From contig JAKIYU010000035.1 of assembly GCA_022708385.1 (NCBI GenBank), positions 1 through 14,511 of the forward strand: a stretch of 14,511 nt of DNA, given 5' to 3'. The notes beneath the pieces were generated by a model. It was not told the DNA's origin, made no database searches, and was given only the letters and a program-made list of their open reading frames with translations. This DNA comes from Bacteroidota bacterium. GTDB lineage: Bacteria > Bacteroidota > Bacteroidia > Bacteroidales > PXBB01. Shown here in pieces: positions 6,332 to 13,722 of this stretch (position 1 is the first letter of the stretch; each line of letters starts with the position of its first letter). The translations under genes were made by a program, and so were the position numbers.

Positions 6332-6382
6332 TTAATAAATCTTTATACCTTCATACTCCACCTCGCTCAACCAAAACTCCAG
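6332..6382 (-). pseudogene. Possible C-terminal scrap resembling a DNA-methylase tail
   Basis: The minus strand reads LEFWLSEVEYEGIKIY-stop. Its end shares the pattern LSE-x-EY-x-x-x-KI with the end of the ORF at 7577-7723 (LSEEEYSNFKIE-stop), 7 of 12 positions identical. Upstream in frame there is only low-complexity VKVKVV. This may be the last codons of a second methylase-type gene, but it is short and could be chance. Confidence 0.3.
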
Positions 6383-6398
6383 AAAAACAACTTTTACT

Positions 6399-6412
6399 TT
6401 TACTTAAGTAAA
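6399..6412. repeat. 14-base perfect palindrome
   Basis: TTTACTTAAGTAAA is a perfect palindrome 26 bases past the end of the DinD/Bro gene. It could be an operator or a chance feature of A/T-rich sequence. Confidence 0.35.
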
Positions 6413-6437
6413 CTCTAATTGTTTGAAATCCATTTAA

Positions 6438-7267
6438 CTATTTGTCATTCAATTTCTTATGCTCGTTTTTGGGAGGTAAAAAGTTTTCACCAGAAACTAC
6501 TTTTTTCCCAGTTTTTTGCTCTAAGGCTAAGCGTGCATCTTTTGCAATTTTACCACCTTTCTTGCCAGCTTTTGCATTTTCTGTAAGTCCTTTGGCTTCA
6601 TCAGTTTCGGCAATCTGGCGTGTAGATAACTCAGCAAGTGCCGTAAATATCAATTCGGCTTCTGTCATGTGATATCTGAGATTTTGTTGTTTTAAGTCTT
6701 TTATTCTTTATGTTTTCTTACAGAAATACCTGACCACTCCTGATGAATTATGTTTGTAAGAAAAGCAAACTCATCCGATTTTTCGATACCGCTCTTTTTC
6801 CAGTAATCAGTAAGGTTATTTCGTGTTTCCTGACCTGTCATGCGTTGCTGAATCCACTTTTCGCTTCTGCCCAGTTTTTGCCAGTTTTCCCTTGCCCTGT
6901 CTAAACTTTGTTCTGGGTTATTTATTTCCTGAATACGTTCGTAGCCAACTTTCGCCAACCACTGCTTAAAGGGTTCGGCTTTGGGTGAGGGAATGGATTG
7001 AATTATTCGCAAAAGTGTTTCTGTATCGGCAACATCTGTAAGGTACATTTTACCATCCGCAGCCAGCATTTTCAGTTGTCCCAATTTTTGGGACAACTCA
7101 CTGCCTTCCGCAGCCAGCTTTGTTTTTAAGGCATTCCAATATTTACGGGGCCGGGGACTTGCGGTTAATATTTCAACAACATCAATAACAGAAAAATACC
7201 ATTGCTGCTCTGATTCATCCCAGTGCGTACGAATTTTTTTATGTTCAAATAACTTAATATTATTCAT
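6438..7267 (-). pseudogene. DinD-like Bro-N protein gene, broken by a frameshift
   Basis: Two adjacent frames together make one protein of the DinD/Bro-N type. Codons 1-188 (7267-6704) hold the Bro-N domain (WYFSVIDVVEILTASPRPRKYW near residues 23-44; IIQSIPSPKAEPFKQWLAKV near 89-108) and stop at TAA (6703-6701) after SVRKHKE. The next frame continues KDLKQQNLRYHMTEAELIFT and ends GGKIAKDARLALE...VSGENFLPP at 6438. Adding one T (minus strand) beside 6703/6704 restores HKELKDLKQQNLRYHM and a protein of about 276 residues, the usual family length. Bro-N/DinD proteins are DNA-associated, often damage-inducible or phage-antirepressor-like, with unclear function. The break may be a real mutation or an assembly error. 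The internal ATG at 6668 could yield a 76-residue fragment. Confidence 0.82.
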
Positions 7268-7332
7268 ACAATTTAAGTTTAAAGGTTTTACGTTTTTTTT
7301 AAGAGATTGTCCTATTTTGGAATAAAAATATT

Positions 7333-7575
7333 TTATTTGTTTCTTAAGGTTTTGCCATTAGTAAGCATTTCTATCAGGGGACAATTTGTCCCTATGTAGA
7401 AACCCAATTCCGAACCACGTTTTCGTAATTTCTTTAAATAATCAGTGGAATTAATACTTTCAGTTAATGCTTCAACAATATCTACAACCGGAAAAAACCA
7501 TGTTTCGGTTTCTTTATCAAAATACCTTCTTGCCTTCTTATTTTCAAAAAATGCTACCGATTTATTTGTTTCCAT
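7333..7575 (-). pseudogene. Truncated Bro-N domain gene
   Basis: The 80 codons read as the first part of a Bro-N domain: WFFPVVDIVEALTESINSTD near residues 27-46, then LKKLRKRGSELG and YIGTNCPLIEMLTNGK. Intact relatives continue KRKTLAG and about 200 more residues; here the frame runs TLRNK-stop. Neither other frame of the 65 bases downstream resumes the family sequence, so the 3' part is deleted. It is a paralogue of the DinD/Bro gene just downstream, not a copy of it. The ATG follows the stop of the upstream ORF by one base, suggesting an old operon. Confidence 0.72.
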
Positions 7576-7576
7576 A

Positions 7577-7723
7577 TTATTCTATTTTAAAATTACTATA
7601 CTCCTCCTCACTCAACTCAAGCTCAGTGTCTATTATCCTGGCTTCTTCATAACTAAGGTCATAAAGATGATATAATAAGGAACAATCAGGCGCGTTTGTA
7701 AAAAAAGTAAGGTCCGTATGCAT
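7577..7723 (-). CDS. 48-codon ORF, likely fusion of two gene ends
   Basis: From ATG at 7723 the protein starts HTDLTFFTNAPDCSLL and ends YHLYDLSYEEARIIDTELEL then SEEEYSNFKIE. The first part resembles the N-terminus of large helicase proteins with a PLD-type domain, which begin with a LTFFTNEP-type motif. The second part resembles the C-terminus of large N-6 adenine DNA methylases (Eco57I/type IIG-like), with LYxLTxEE and then acidic residues. A deletion joining the first codons of one gene to the last codons of the other would explain it. An upstream ATG at 7822 adds 33 residues of hydrophobic, unconvincing sequence, so I prefer 7723. Whether it is translated is unknown. Family matches are from memory and the pieces are short. 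Confidence 0.45.
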   Translation of the reverse strand: MHTDLTFFTNAPDCSLLYHLYDLSYEEARIIDTELELSEEEYSNFKIE

Positions 7724-7897
7724 AGAAAAATATATTTTATGAATTGTTAAGGTTGTAAAAGTAGAAAAAAAGCATTGAAAAAAATAGTATATGGATTTAA
7801 TCCGTAGCTCCCTTTTATTCAAAGATTCTGCTATTGTTTTTTAAGTGTACAACAGATTTGCTTCTAGATTTTTCAACGAAAGCAAAAATAATTTTTT
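7724..7897. other. Non-coding A/T-rich stretch at the right edge of the island
   Basis: I see no gene here. On the minus strand TATTTTTG (7890-7883) matches a -7 box for the island genes, but the TTG upstream is only 15 bases away. No inverted repeat or integrase site is evident. Confidence 0.4.
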
Positions 7898-7924
7898 AAC
7901 GCCATCAACAGCTTCTTAGATTAA
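7898..7924 (+). pseudogene. Terminal remnant of a family 9 glycosyltransferase gene
   Basis: Nine codons read NAINSFLD-stop, against NAINSFLG-stop at the end of the intact gene. Five codons differ only synonymously (GCT/GCC, ATA/ATC, AGT/AGC, TTT/TTC, CTT/TTA). Upstream the frame hits TAA at 7889-7891 and similarity is lost, so this is a scrap of a second, diverged allele. Confidence 0.78.
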
Positions 7925-8000
7925 AAAATCAAGCCGTAATTGCTATGATGATGATGGCACCAGCCGCCAGCCCGATGCCTATGCGGTTTATCAAACTGAG
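7898..8000. repeat. Right copy of diverged direct repeat flanking the island
   Basis: This is the partner of 5914-6013. It holds the scrap of glycosyltransferase 3' end, the same AAAA gap, and the true 3' end of the EamA gene. Weaker similarity continues to about 8009. Confidence 0.88.
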
Positions 8001-8786
8001 CTTTTCTTTAAAAATAAAATAACCGGCCAAAGCAGCTATACTGACAATACTGACATTAAAAACAGGGAAAAAAACAGAACTTTCGTACAAACCCAGACAT
8101 ACCAGAAAATAGTAGGTGGAACCGAAATTTAGCAAACCGAGAATGACACCGCCCACTATGTTTTTAAGAACAAACTTTTCGGGCTTAAAGAAACTTTTTC
8201 CAAGAAGAAACAACAAGCCAAAAATAAGGCTGATTAAGAAACATACCGAAAGAAAATACATCTGGTCGCCGTGTATCAGTTTCCTTTGTGCATAGTTGAG
8301 CAGCGAATCATTGGTGCCTGTACCCAGAAATAATATGGCCGGAAGCACAAATGTCCATGGGTTGTAAACTCTCTTTTCTTTGCTTTTAAATGTCAGGTAT
8401 AAGGCCAGCAGGGCAGTAACGATACCTGCTATGCGTATCCACCCCATAGTTTCGTTATAAATGATAGCGCCTGCCACAACTGGAATCACCACCGACATCT
8501 TTCCCGAAACTGCCGTAAGGGCAATGCCGGCTTTTTGTGCCGATACAGCGTAAACATTGAATACAAACATCAGAAAAAAACCAATCAACAGCGCGTAAAT
8601 AAACCACGGCTCAAAGACGGCTGCAGGTATGTCCGAAAAGCTCCCGCTTAATGAGAAACCCAAAACCGCAGCCACTATATAATTGACAATTATAGCCTGC
8701 AGGTTACTGATGCCAAAACGGGTAAAAATCTTGAAAGCAATAACTATCAGCGACGAAAGACTGATGCTGAGCAGTATGTATATCAT
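7929..8786 (-). CDS. EamA/DMT family transporter
   Basis: This 285-residue protein has about ten hydrophobic helices arranged as two EamA halves, with short charged loops (KSKEKR near residue 135, FIFKEKLSL near 257-265). The second half ends with the usual GIGLAAGAIIIIA. Drug/metabolite transporters of this family export or import small metabolites; the substrate cannot be read. The ATG overlaps the ribD stop by four bases (ATGA), so it is translationally coupled to ribD. This may hint at a link to riboflavin metabolism, but EamA proteins have many substrates. A decayed copy of its last codons lies at 5945-6019, beyond the island. Confidence 0.87.
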   Translation of the reverse strand: MIYILLSISLSSLIVIAFKIFTRFGISNLQAIIVNYIVAAVLGFSLSGSFSDIPAAVFEPWFIYALLIGFFLMFVFNVYAVSAQKAGIALTAVSGKMSVVIPVVAGAIIYNETMGWIRIAGIVTALLALYLTFKSKEKRVYNPWTFVLPAILFLGTGTNDSLLNYAQRKLIHGDQMYFLSVCFLISLIFGLLFLLGKSFFKPEKFVLKNIVGGVILGLLNFGSTYYFLVCLGLYESSVFFPVFNVSIVSIAALAGYFIFKEKLSLINRIGIGLAAGAIIIIAITA

Positions 8787-9868
8787 GTTGCGGGCAATAA
8801 CATGGGGTTCTTATTATAGAACGTAAAGAGTATGTCGCCGCCATAGTTGGAAACCAGGTCGGGCGTCTCTTTAAGAGCCGGCGCAGCAACACCCTTAGTG
8901 TAATAAACCTGACCTTTGAACACGCGTGCTTCGTCCCATAGATTCTTATTTATGAAAGCGTTAAGCGTGCAGGCCCCGCCTTCGATAATAAGCGATTGAA
9001 GACCTGATTCGTACAAGTAACTCAGCATGTAATCAATAAGGCCGGCATCAAAGCTGTGCCTGATAAATTTTACATTATCCTGTGTTCCTGATTTAATAGT
9101 GTTGAATATGAAGGTAGGGGCGTCGCTGCTGTAAACATGATATGAAATGGGCACCAAAAGCATTCTGTCGAGGATAACGCGGACAGGATTTTTCCCTTTC
9201 CAGTCGCGGGCTGTCAGTGATGGATTGTCGTTGAGTACAGCGTTGGTGCCTGCCATTATAGCAGCTTCTTCGGTGCGCCACTTGTGAACAATGGCACGTG
9301 TCCTTTCGGAAGTTATCCAGTTCGGCTTTATCTCGGCATTCTTATCCCTGAGCTTATCTATGAAACCATCGGCTGATTCGGCCCATTTCAGGATGAGATA
9401 AGGCCTCTTTTGTTCGTGAAAGGTAAAAAAACGCCTGTTCAGAAAACGGCCTTCTTTTTCGAGTACACCTGTAGTTACCTTGCAACCGGCCTCTGTAAGT
9501 TTTTTTATCCCCTTGCCGGCCACCAAAGGGTTGCTGTCGGTATTGGCTATGACAACGCGGGGTAATTTATGTTTAATAATCAAATCGGTACAGGGAGGTG
9601 TTTTGCCATAATGGGCGCAGGGTTCGAGATTGACGTATAGCGTTGACCGGCTTAAAAGGCTTTTGTCGCTGACGGCATTAATGGCATGTACTTCGGCATG
9701 GGCTTCCCCGTATTGCTTATGATAACCCTCTCCAATAATTACATCCTTATGTACAATAACACAACCTACCATGGGATTAGGAGCGACAAATCCCAGCCCA
9801 TTCTGTGCAATCTGAATGCAGCGTTGCATGAAGAGGATATCCGTATCTAAAGGTTTTGTGTTCTCCAT
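8783..9868 (-). CDS. ribD: Bifunctional riboflavin deaminase/reductase RibD
   Basis: This 361-residue protein has both RibD domains. The deaminase domain has HAE at residues 57-59 and the zinc motif PCAHYGKTPPC with Cys84 and Cys93. The reductase domain has GTNAVLNDNPSLTAR near 202 and LIIEGG near 304. RibD deaminates and then reduces the pyrimidine intermediate of riboflavin synthesis, using NADPH. I chose ATG 9868 (protein begins MENTKPLDTDILFMQRC); an ATG at 9913 would add 15 basic residues not typical of the family. The chosen start overlaps the OstA-like gene by 22 bases. It is followed by the EamA gene with a 4-base overlap. No other rib gene is in view. Confidence 0.92.
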   Translation of the reverse strand: MENTKPLDTDILFMQRCIQIAQNGLGFVAPNPMVGCVIVHKDVIIGEGYHKQYGEAHAEVHAINAVSDKSLLSRSTLYVNLEPCAHYGKTPPCTDLIIKHKLPRVVIANTDSNPLVAGKGIKKLTEAGCKVTTGVLEKEGRFLNRRFFTFHEQKRPYLILKWAESADGFIDKLRDKNAEIKPNWITSERTRAIVHKWRTEEAAIMAGTNAVLNDNPSLTARDWKGKNPVRVILDRMLLVPISYHVYSSDAPTFIFNTIKSGTQDNVKFIRHSFDAGLIDYMLSYLYESGLQSLIIEGGACTLNAFINKNLWDEARVFKGQVYYTKGVAAPALKETPDLVSNYGGDILFTFYNKNPMLLPAT

Positions 9869-11358
9869 ATAAAAATGTCGTCTTTGTCTTTGGGGCGCAG
9901 CTCTTTTAACCACCTGAACCCTTTTAGTTTCTTTTTGTCTTCAGGTACCTGGTTAATGGGATGCAATACGGCTACAGGTTTGGAACGAAAGTATATCTTA
10001 TAGACTTTGTTTTCTTTAAGATAAATCCTTAGTGTTGAAGATTCTGATACATTAAGGCCTGTTTTAGCGCCATTGTCTTCCTGTACGTAATATACTGTCT
10101 GGCCATTTCCGGTAACATCAATAATGCTTAAAACATTATTTTCGAAATAACCCACCATGTCCTTGCCTTTAATCTGGTTGTAACTGGTCGTGTCCTCTTC
10201 GGCCACAATAAAAGAGGCCGAAAACATTTGCAATTCCTTAATGCTGCTGTCGCCAGTAATTATTTTTATAAAATCGGCGCTCAGTTGGTTCTCGTCGCTC
10301 CACAAAACAGGGTTGCCGTAAAGGTTTATGGTAGAATCGGTAAAAAAGAAAATAATGGAATCGCAAATACCCTGAAGGTCGGATTTGAAGAACTTAACAT
10401 GTTTGTAAGCGTACAATGTTCTTTTTGCCGTTAGAGTATCATACACAGAGTATAAAGTGTCGGCGTGCAGGTAAAGGGAATCTCCATCCATGTTTTTAAT
10501 CAGGTAAGGTTTGCCTGTGACCTGTGTAAATTCCGGATTTTCGAAATATTCGCCAAACTGTCCGCAAATAACCAGTTCATCTTTAATATCTGTTATGCTG
10601 ACATGACCTTTGGCATTGCCATAGCCTTTAGCCCTGTCGTAGTAAAGACTGTCGCCCTTCAGGCATTGTTTTTCGTTTTTCAGGTAAGCGTTTTTGCTGA
10701 AATGTGAAACATCCTTTTTACTGTCGTACCAACCATTTTCACAGTAGATGGTGTTTTCCTTACTGACTATCGTGGTCGGACCGAAGAAATAAGAAATTTC
10801 AGTAACAGTATTGTACTTCAGGGTATCGCAGGTGATGGTGTATTTGGGGTTGACGAGCACCACGCTGTCCCTGAAAAAAAAGAGTTTTTCTTTACTGTGA
10901 TAACGTCCTATCCTGCTGCGCAGCTTGTTCTCATCGCTATTGATAAATCCGCCGGTATTGTAATAGGCTATATCCTTCTGTAGGTCATAGTACAGGAAAT
11001 CGCTTGTCAGGGAGGTTTGGTTGTCCACCATGCGGCAGTTGTAGCGCAGCTCTGCCAGTTTGGAATTGCCGTCGTATTTTAGCATGTCGCCCCAAATATC
11101 CACGCTGTCGGAGGCATGAATATGTATATTACCGTAGGCGTCAAATTTATTGCTTTCCGAATAGAGGTAAGCGCTGTCGCAATACATCAGCGCATTGTCG
11201 TGCTTCAGTATTACATCGCCGAGCAAGCGTCTGACATCTTTATTCAGGGTCTTGTCAAATTCAAGACTGTTGGCTGTAACAAGTTCTATTTTGGTAACTT
11301 TCTGGGCATGCAGGTTGAAGGCAAATAAAAGCATTATCAGAAAAAACAAAGTCTTCAT
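9847..11358 (-). CDS. OstA-like (LptA/LptD N-terminal type) periplasmic protein
   Basis: From ATG 11358 this is a 503-residue protein with a signal peptide (MKTLFFLIMLLFAFNLHAQ). The mature part is a long run of OstA/LptA-type beta repeats, such as LLGDVILKHDNALMYCDSAY, GNIHIHASDSVDIWGD, CLKGDSLYYDRAKGYGNAKG and SLYLHADTLYS. Such repeats form the beta-jellyroll that carries lipopolysaccharide across the periplasm in LptA, LptC and LptD. The protein is far longer than LptA (about 180 residues) and has no clear barrel, so it may be an extended Bacteroidota LPS-transport bridge. ATGs at 11412 and 11481 are possible, but they put 18 or 41 polar residues before the signal peptide. It lies in the mlaD-ostA-ribD run and close to lptD. 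Confidence 0.84.
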   Translation of the reverse strand: MKTLFFLIMLLFAFNLHAQKVTKIELVTANSLEFDKTLNKDVRRLLGDVILKHDNALMYCDSAYLYSESNKFDAYGNIHIHASDSVDIWGDMLKYDGNSKLAELRYNCRMVDNQTSLTSDFLYYDLQKDIAYYNTGGFINSDENKLRSRIGRYHSKEKLFFFRDSVVLVNPKYTITCDTLKYNTVTEISYFFGPTTIVSKENTIYCENGWYDSKKDVSHFSKNAYLKNEKQCLKGDSLYYDRAKGYGNAKGHVSITDIKDELVICGQFGEYFENPEFTQVTGKPYLIKNMDGDSLYLHADTLYSVYDTLTAKRTLYAYKHVKFFKSDLQGICDSIIFFFTDSTINLYGNPVLWSDENQLSADFIKIITGDSSIKELQMFSASFIVAEEDTTSYNQIKGKDMVGYFENNVLSIIDVTGNGQTVYYVQEDNGAKTGLNVSESSTLRIYLKENKVYKIYFRSKPVAVLHPINQVPEDKKKLKGFRWLKELRPKDKDDIFIWRTQNL

Positions 11359-11431
11359 TTGGGGTGCAGATGTCTTTTTACTGAAGGAAACAGTGTCCGG
11401 CCTGTTATTCATGCATTGCAAAAGGCTGTTG

Positions 11432-12415
11432 TTAGTCTTTGGGTGGTGTATTTTTCCTGCCAAATACCGAAAAATGAACATACCTGTTGGGGTTTACACG
11501 CATGTCCTCCAGTAATTTGTCGAGGTCGAGCGAAGATTTTTCAAGGTTTTTGTACAGGCTGTCGTTGTTGATAAGCATACCCACACTACCTTCGCCACGG
11601 TTAATTTTTTCGACAATTCCCTGTACATCTTTCATGGCTTTGTCGGTATTATTTATGACACTGATAAAATTGGCTTTGGCCAGCGTATCCGAGAGGCTCG
11701 ACAGGTTTTCGATGACATTGGATATTTGCTGGTTGTTTTTGCGGATGTTAAGAGAAATGGATTCGATATTGGCAAAGATATTCTGTATCCTGCCTTTTTC
11801 CTGCGACACCAGTGTGTCGAAGGTATAAGATGTTTGCTCGAGGTTGCTGATAGTCTGGCTGATGCTCTCGAAGCTATTTTTTATGTTCTCGCTTGTTTTT
11901 TCGTTGAAGATGTACTGAATGACCGCCATAACCGAATCAATTGACAACATGAGGTCTTCTGCTTTCTTTTTAAAGGGGAGCATTTGTATGCTTACTTCTT
12001 CGCTGATGCTTACTTGTATTTCGGAGCGCAGGGTGTCGCCTTTTTCGGCCAGTTCTTTACTGTCGCCTAACTGAAGTTCGAGGGCTCTTGTTCCAAGCAG
12101 GTCAGAGCTGAAGATGCGGGCAACAGAATTTTTCGGTACAGGGATAGATTTTCTTACAGAAAAACGTATGACAATTCTCTTGGCGTCATCGGGGTGAAAA
12201 TAAAGGCTTTCGATACGTCCGACCTTTATGCCGCTAATCTGTACAACGCTGCCTTCCACCAAACCGTTGACCTGAGGATAAACAGCATAATAATATTTTT
12301 CTTTAAGAAACAGGTCACGGCCTTTTAAAAATGTAAACCCCCAGATAAACAGTAACAAAGCTGCTATAAATACAATACCGATTTTATGTTCACGTTTGAT
12401 TTTCAAAATGGACAA
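11432..12415 (-). CDS. mlaD: MlaD/MCE family lipid-transport protein
   Basis: This 327-residue protein has one N-terminal membrane helix at about residues 12-30, then the MCE domain (GLVEGSVVQISGIKVGRIESL near 50-70; LLGTRALELQLGDS near 106-119), then a long helical region at about 150-290. It ends with LLEDMRVNPNRYVHFSVFG, a tail frequent in Bacteroidota MlaD proteins. MlaD-type proteins form hexameric rings that bind phospholipid between an inner-membrane ABC transporter (MlaEF) and the outer membrane. The mlaE and mlaF genes are not in this window. It starts 13 bases after the amidase stop. Confidence 0.92.
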   Translation of the reverse strand: MSILKIKREHKIGIVFIAALLLFIWGFTFLKGRDLFLKEKYYYAVYPQVNGLVEGSVVQISGIKVGRIESLYFHPDDAKRIVIRFSVRKSIPVPKNSVARIFSSDLLGTRALELQLGDSKELAEKGDTLRSEIQVSISEEVSIQMLPFKKKAEDLMLSIDSVMAVIQYIFNEKTSENIKNSFESISQTISNLEQTSYTFDTLVSQEKGRIQNIFANIESISLNIRKNNQQISNVIENLSSLSDTLAKANFISVINNTDKAMKDVQGIVEKINRGEGSVGMLINNDSLYKNLEKSSLDLDKLLEDMRVNPNRYVHFSVFGRKNTPPKD

Positions 12416-12428
12416 TTTTTGAACAAAA

Positions 12429-13616
12429 TTAATTATTTTTCATTAACTTGATGGCCTCCTGTGGTGAAATTCTTTGTTCATTATAAAAAGCCACCACAAA
12501 GGCGTCTTTAAAACCTTTACCCTGAACCTGCGATTGCCAGGCTACCGCTTCTTCAAGAGTGGCAAAGTCGCCGGTAGTATAACGGTATAAAGAATTCATT
12601 AAATATACTTTAACATCTTTTAACTGTGAAAACTCAGGTGATGTCAGGGGCTTATTGACAGATGAAGCTGTAAACTGTACTCTAAAAGACACTTTACGGG
12701 TTTGCGGTTTAGTTGCGGCAGTATCCTTAGGTTCGATTAAGGGAGTAATTTCCATTTTACCTGTCGTATCGGGTTGGTTTTCAGTTATTACCGCTTTTGA
12801 AAGGGAATCCATGTTTCCGGCATAAGGCGTAACATCATCTTCCATTTTTGCCTTATAAGCTTTAAAAGCATTAAAAAGTGCGGTCGAGATTTTATTTTTG
12901 CCCTCTTCCGACGACAGAAATTCTTCTTCTTTGCGATTACTCAAAAATCCTATTTCCACTAAAATGCCGGGCATGGCTACCTTATAAAGTACCAGAAACC
13001 CAGCCTGTTTTACACCCCTATCGAGCATACCCACTTTTTCGCTGAACTGGCTTTGTATTTTTTGCGACAGCAACAGACTCTGGTCGAGAAAAGCGTTTTG
13101 ATACAGAGAAAATATAATATTGCTCTCCGGTGAATTGGGGTCAAACCCGTCGTACTTTTGTGTGTAATCGTCTTCGAGTAAAATGGCGGCATTTTCTTTT
13201 TTGGCCACTTCAAGATTGTCCTGGCTTTTATGTAAACCCATCACAAAAGTTTCCGAACCATAAGGGGCTGAGCTCTTTGATGAATTGCAATGTATGGAAA
13301 TAAACAGGTCGGCTTTATTCTGATTGGCTATTTGTGCGCGCCGGTATAGCTCAACAAAAACATCGGTGTTGCGCGTATAAACGATTTTAGTACCCGGAAA
13401 ATTTTTTTCAATAAGATTGCCAAGTTTTAAAGCCACGCTAAGGGTGATGTCTTTTTCCTGACTAGATTTTCCTACTGCACCGGGGTCTTTTCCGCCATGA
13501 CCGGCATCAATAACTACCGTTTTAATATGGTATCCCTTTTTATCGCTAGGTTGTTGCGCCAGACAAAAAACAACAAAAATGAGCAAAACACTAAAAACCA
13601 AAATCAGTCGTTTCAT
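12429..13616 (-). CDS. amiC: N-acetylmuramoyl-L-alanine amidase with SPOR-like tail
   Basis: This 395-residue protein has a signal peptide (residues 1-21) and an Amidase_3 domain at about 32-248. Zinc ligands fit His40 (VVIDAGHGGKDPGAVG), Glu54 and His109 (LFISIHCNSS), and the catalytic glutamate is Glu221 (GILVEIGFLSN). It cuts the bond between MurNAc and the stem peptide, usually during daughter-cell separation. The C-terminal part at about 310-390 (VSFRVQFTASS, then LEEAVAWQSQVQGKGFKDAF) resembles a SPOR domain that binds denuded septal glycan. A low-complexity Thr/Pro linker separates the two. It is first in the run of five genes and divergent from lptD. The symbol is by analogy. Confidence 0.9.
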   Translation of the reverse strand: MKRLILVFSVLLIFVVFCLAQQPSDKKGYHIKTVVIDAGHGGKDPGAVGKSSQEKDITLSVALKLGNLIEKNFPGTKIVYTRNTDVFVELYRRAQIANQNKADLFISIHCNSSKSSAPYGSETFVMGLHKSQDNLEVAKKENAAILLEDDYTQKYDGFDPNSPESNIIFSLYQNAFLDQSLLLSQKIQSQFSEKVGMLDRGVKQAGFLVLYKVAMPGILVEIGFLSNRKEEEFLSSEEGKNKISTALFNAFKAYKAKMEDDVTPYAGNMDSLSKAVITENQPDTTGKMEITPLIEPKDTAATKPQTRKVSFRVQFTASSVNKPLTSPEFSQLKDVKVYLMNSLYRYTTGDFATLEEAVAWQSQVQGKGFKDAFVVAFYNEQRISPQEAIKLMKNN

Positions 13617-13722
13617 CTCTTTATTAATGGGTGCATGTTATTTTTTTTAATTAGTTTTGCGCTATGCAACACAAGGTGTTTAAACAACAATATCCACACA
13701 AAAGTAGTATTATTTTTTAAAA
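13617..13722. promoter_or_regulatory. Divergent intergenic region, amidase and lptD
   Basis: These 106 A/T-rich bases must hold promoters for both directions. The plus strand has TAGTTTTG (13652-13659) and the minus strand TACTTTTG (13706-13699), both matching TAnnTTTG and placed 64 and 83 bases before the lptD and amidase starts. I see no clear TTTG -33 box for either. AACAC-aag-GTGTT (13668-13680) between them is a small inverted repeat. Confidence 0.4.

Noticed and set aside
6442..6672. 76-codon plus-strand ORF opposite the DinD/Bro 3' part
   Set aside because: It is the antisense shadow of conserved Bro/DinD coding sequence and shows only low-complexity Ser/Phe/Ala content.
6701..6706. 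Programmed ribosomal frameshift in the DinD/Bro gene
   Set aside because: There is no slippery heptamer of the X-XXY-YYZ type ending at the junction and no clear downstream stimulator; a simple base loss explains it better.
7577..7822. Longer 81-codon version of the island ORF
   Set aside because: The added 33 residues are an A/T-rich hydrophobic read-through with no family resemblance, while the similarity begins right after ATG 7723.
8783..9913. ribD starting at 9913
   Set aside because: It adds 15 basic residues unlike RibD N-termini and lengthens the overlap with the OstA-like gene.
9847..11481. OstA-like gene starting at 11481
   Set aside because: It would overlap mlaD by 50 bases and bury the signal peptide at residue 42, so ATG 11358 is preferred.
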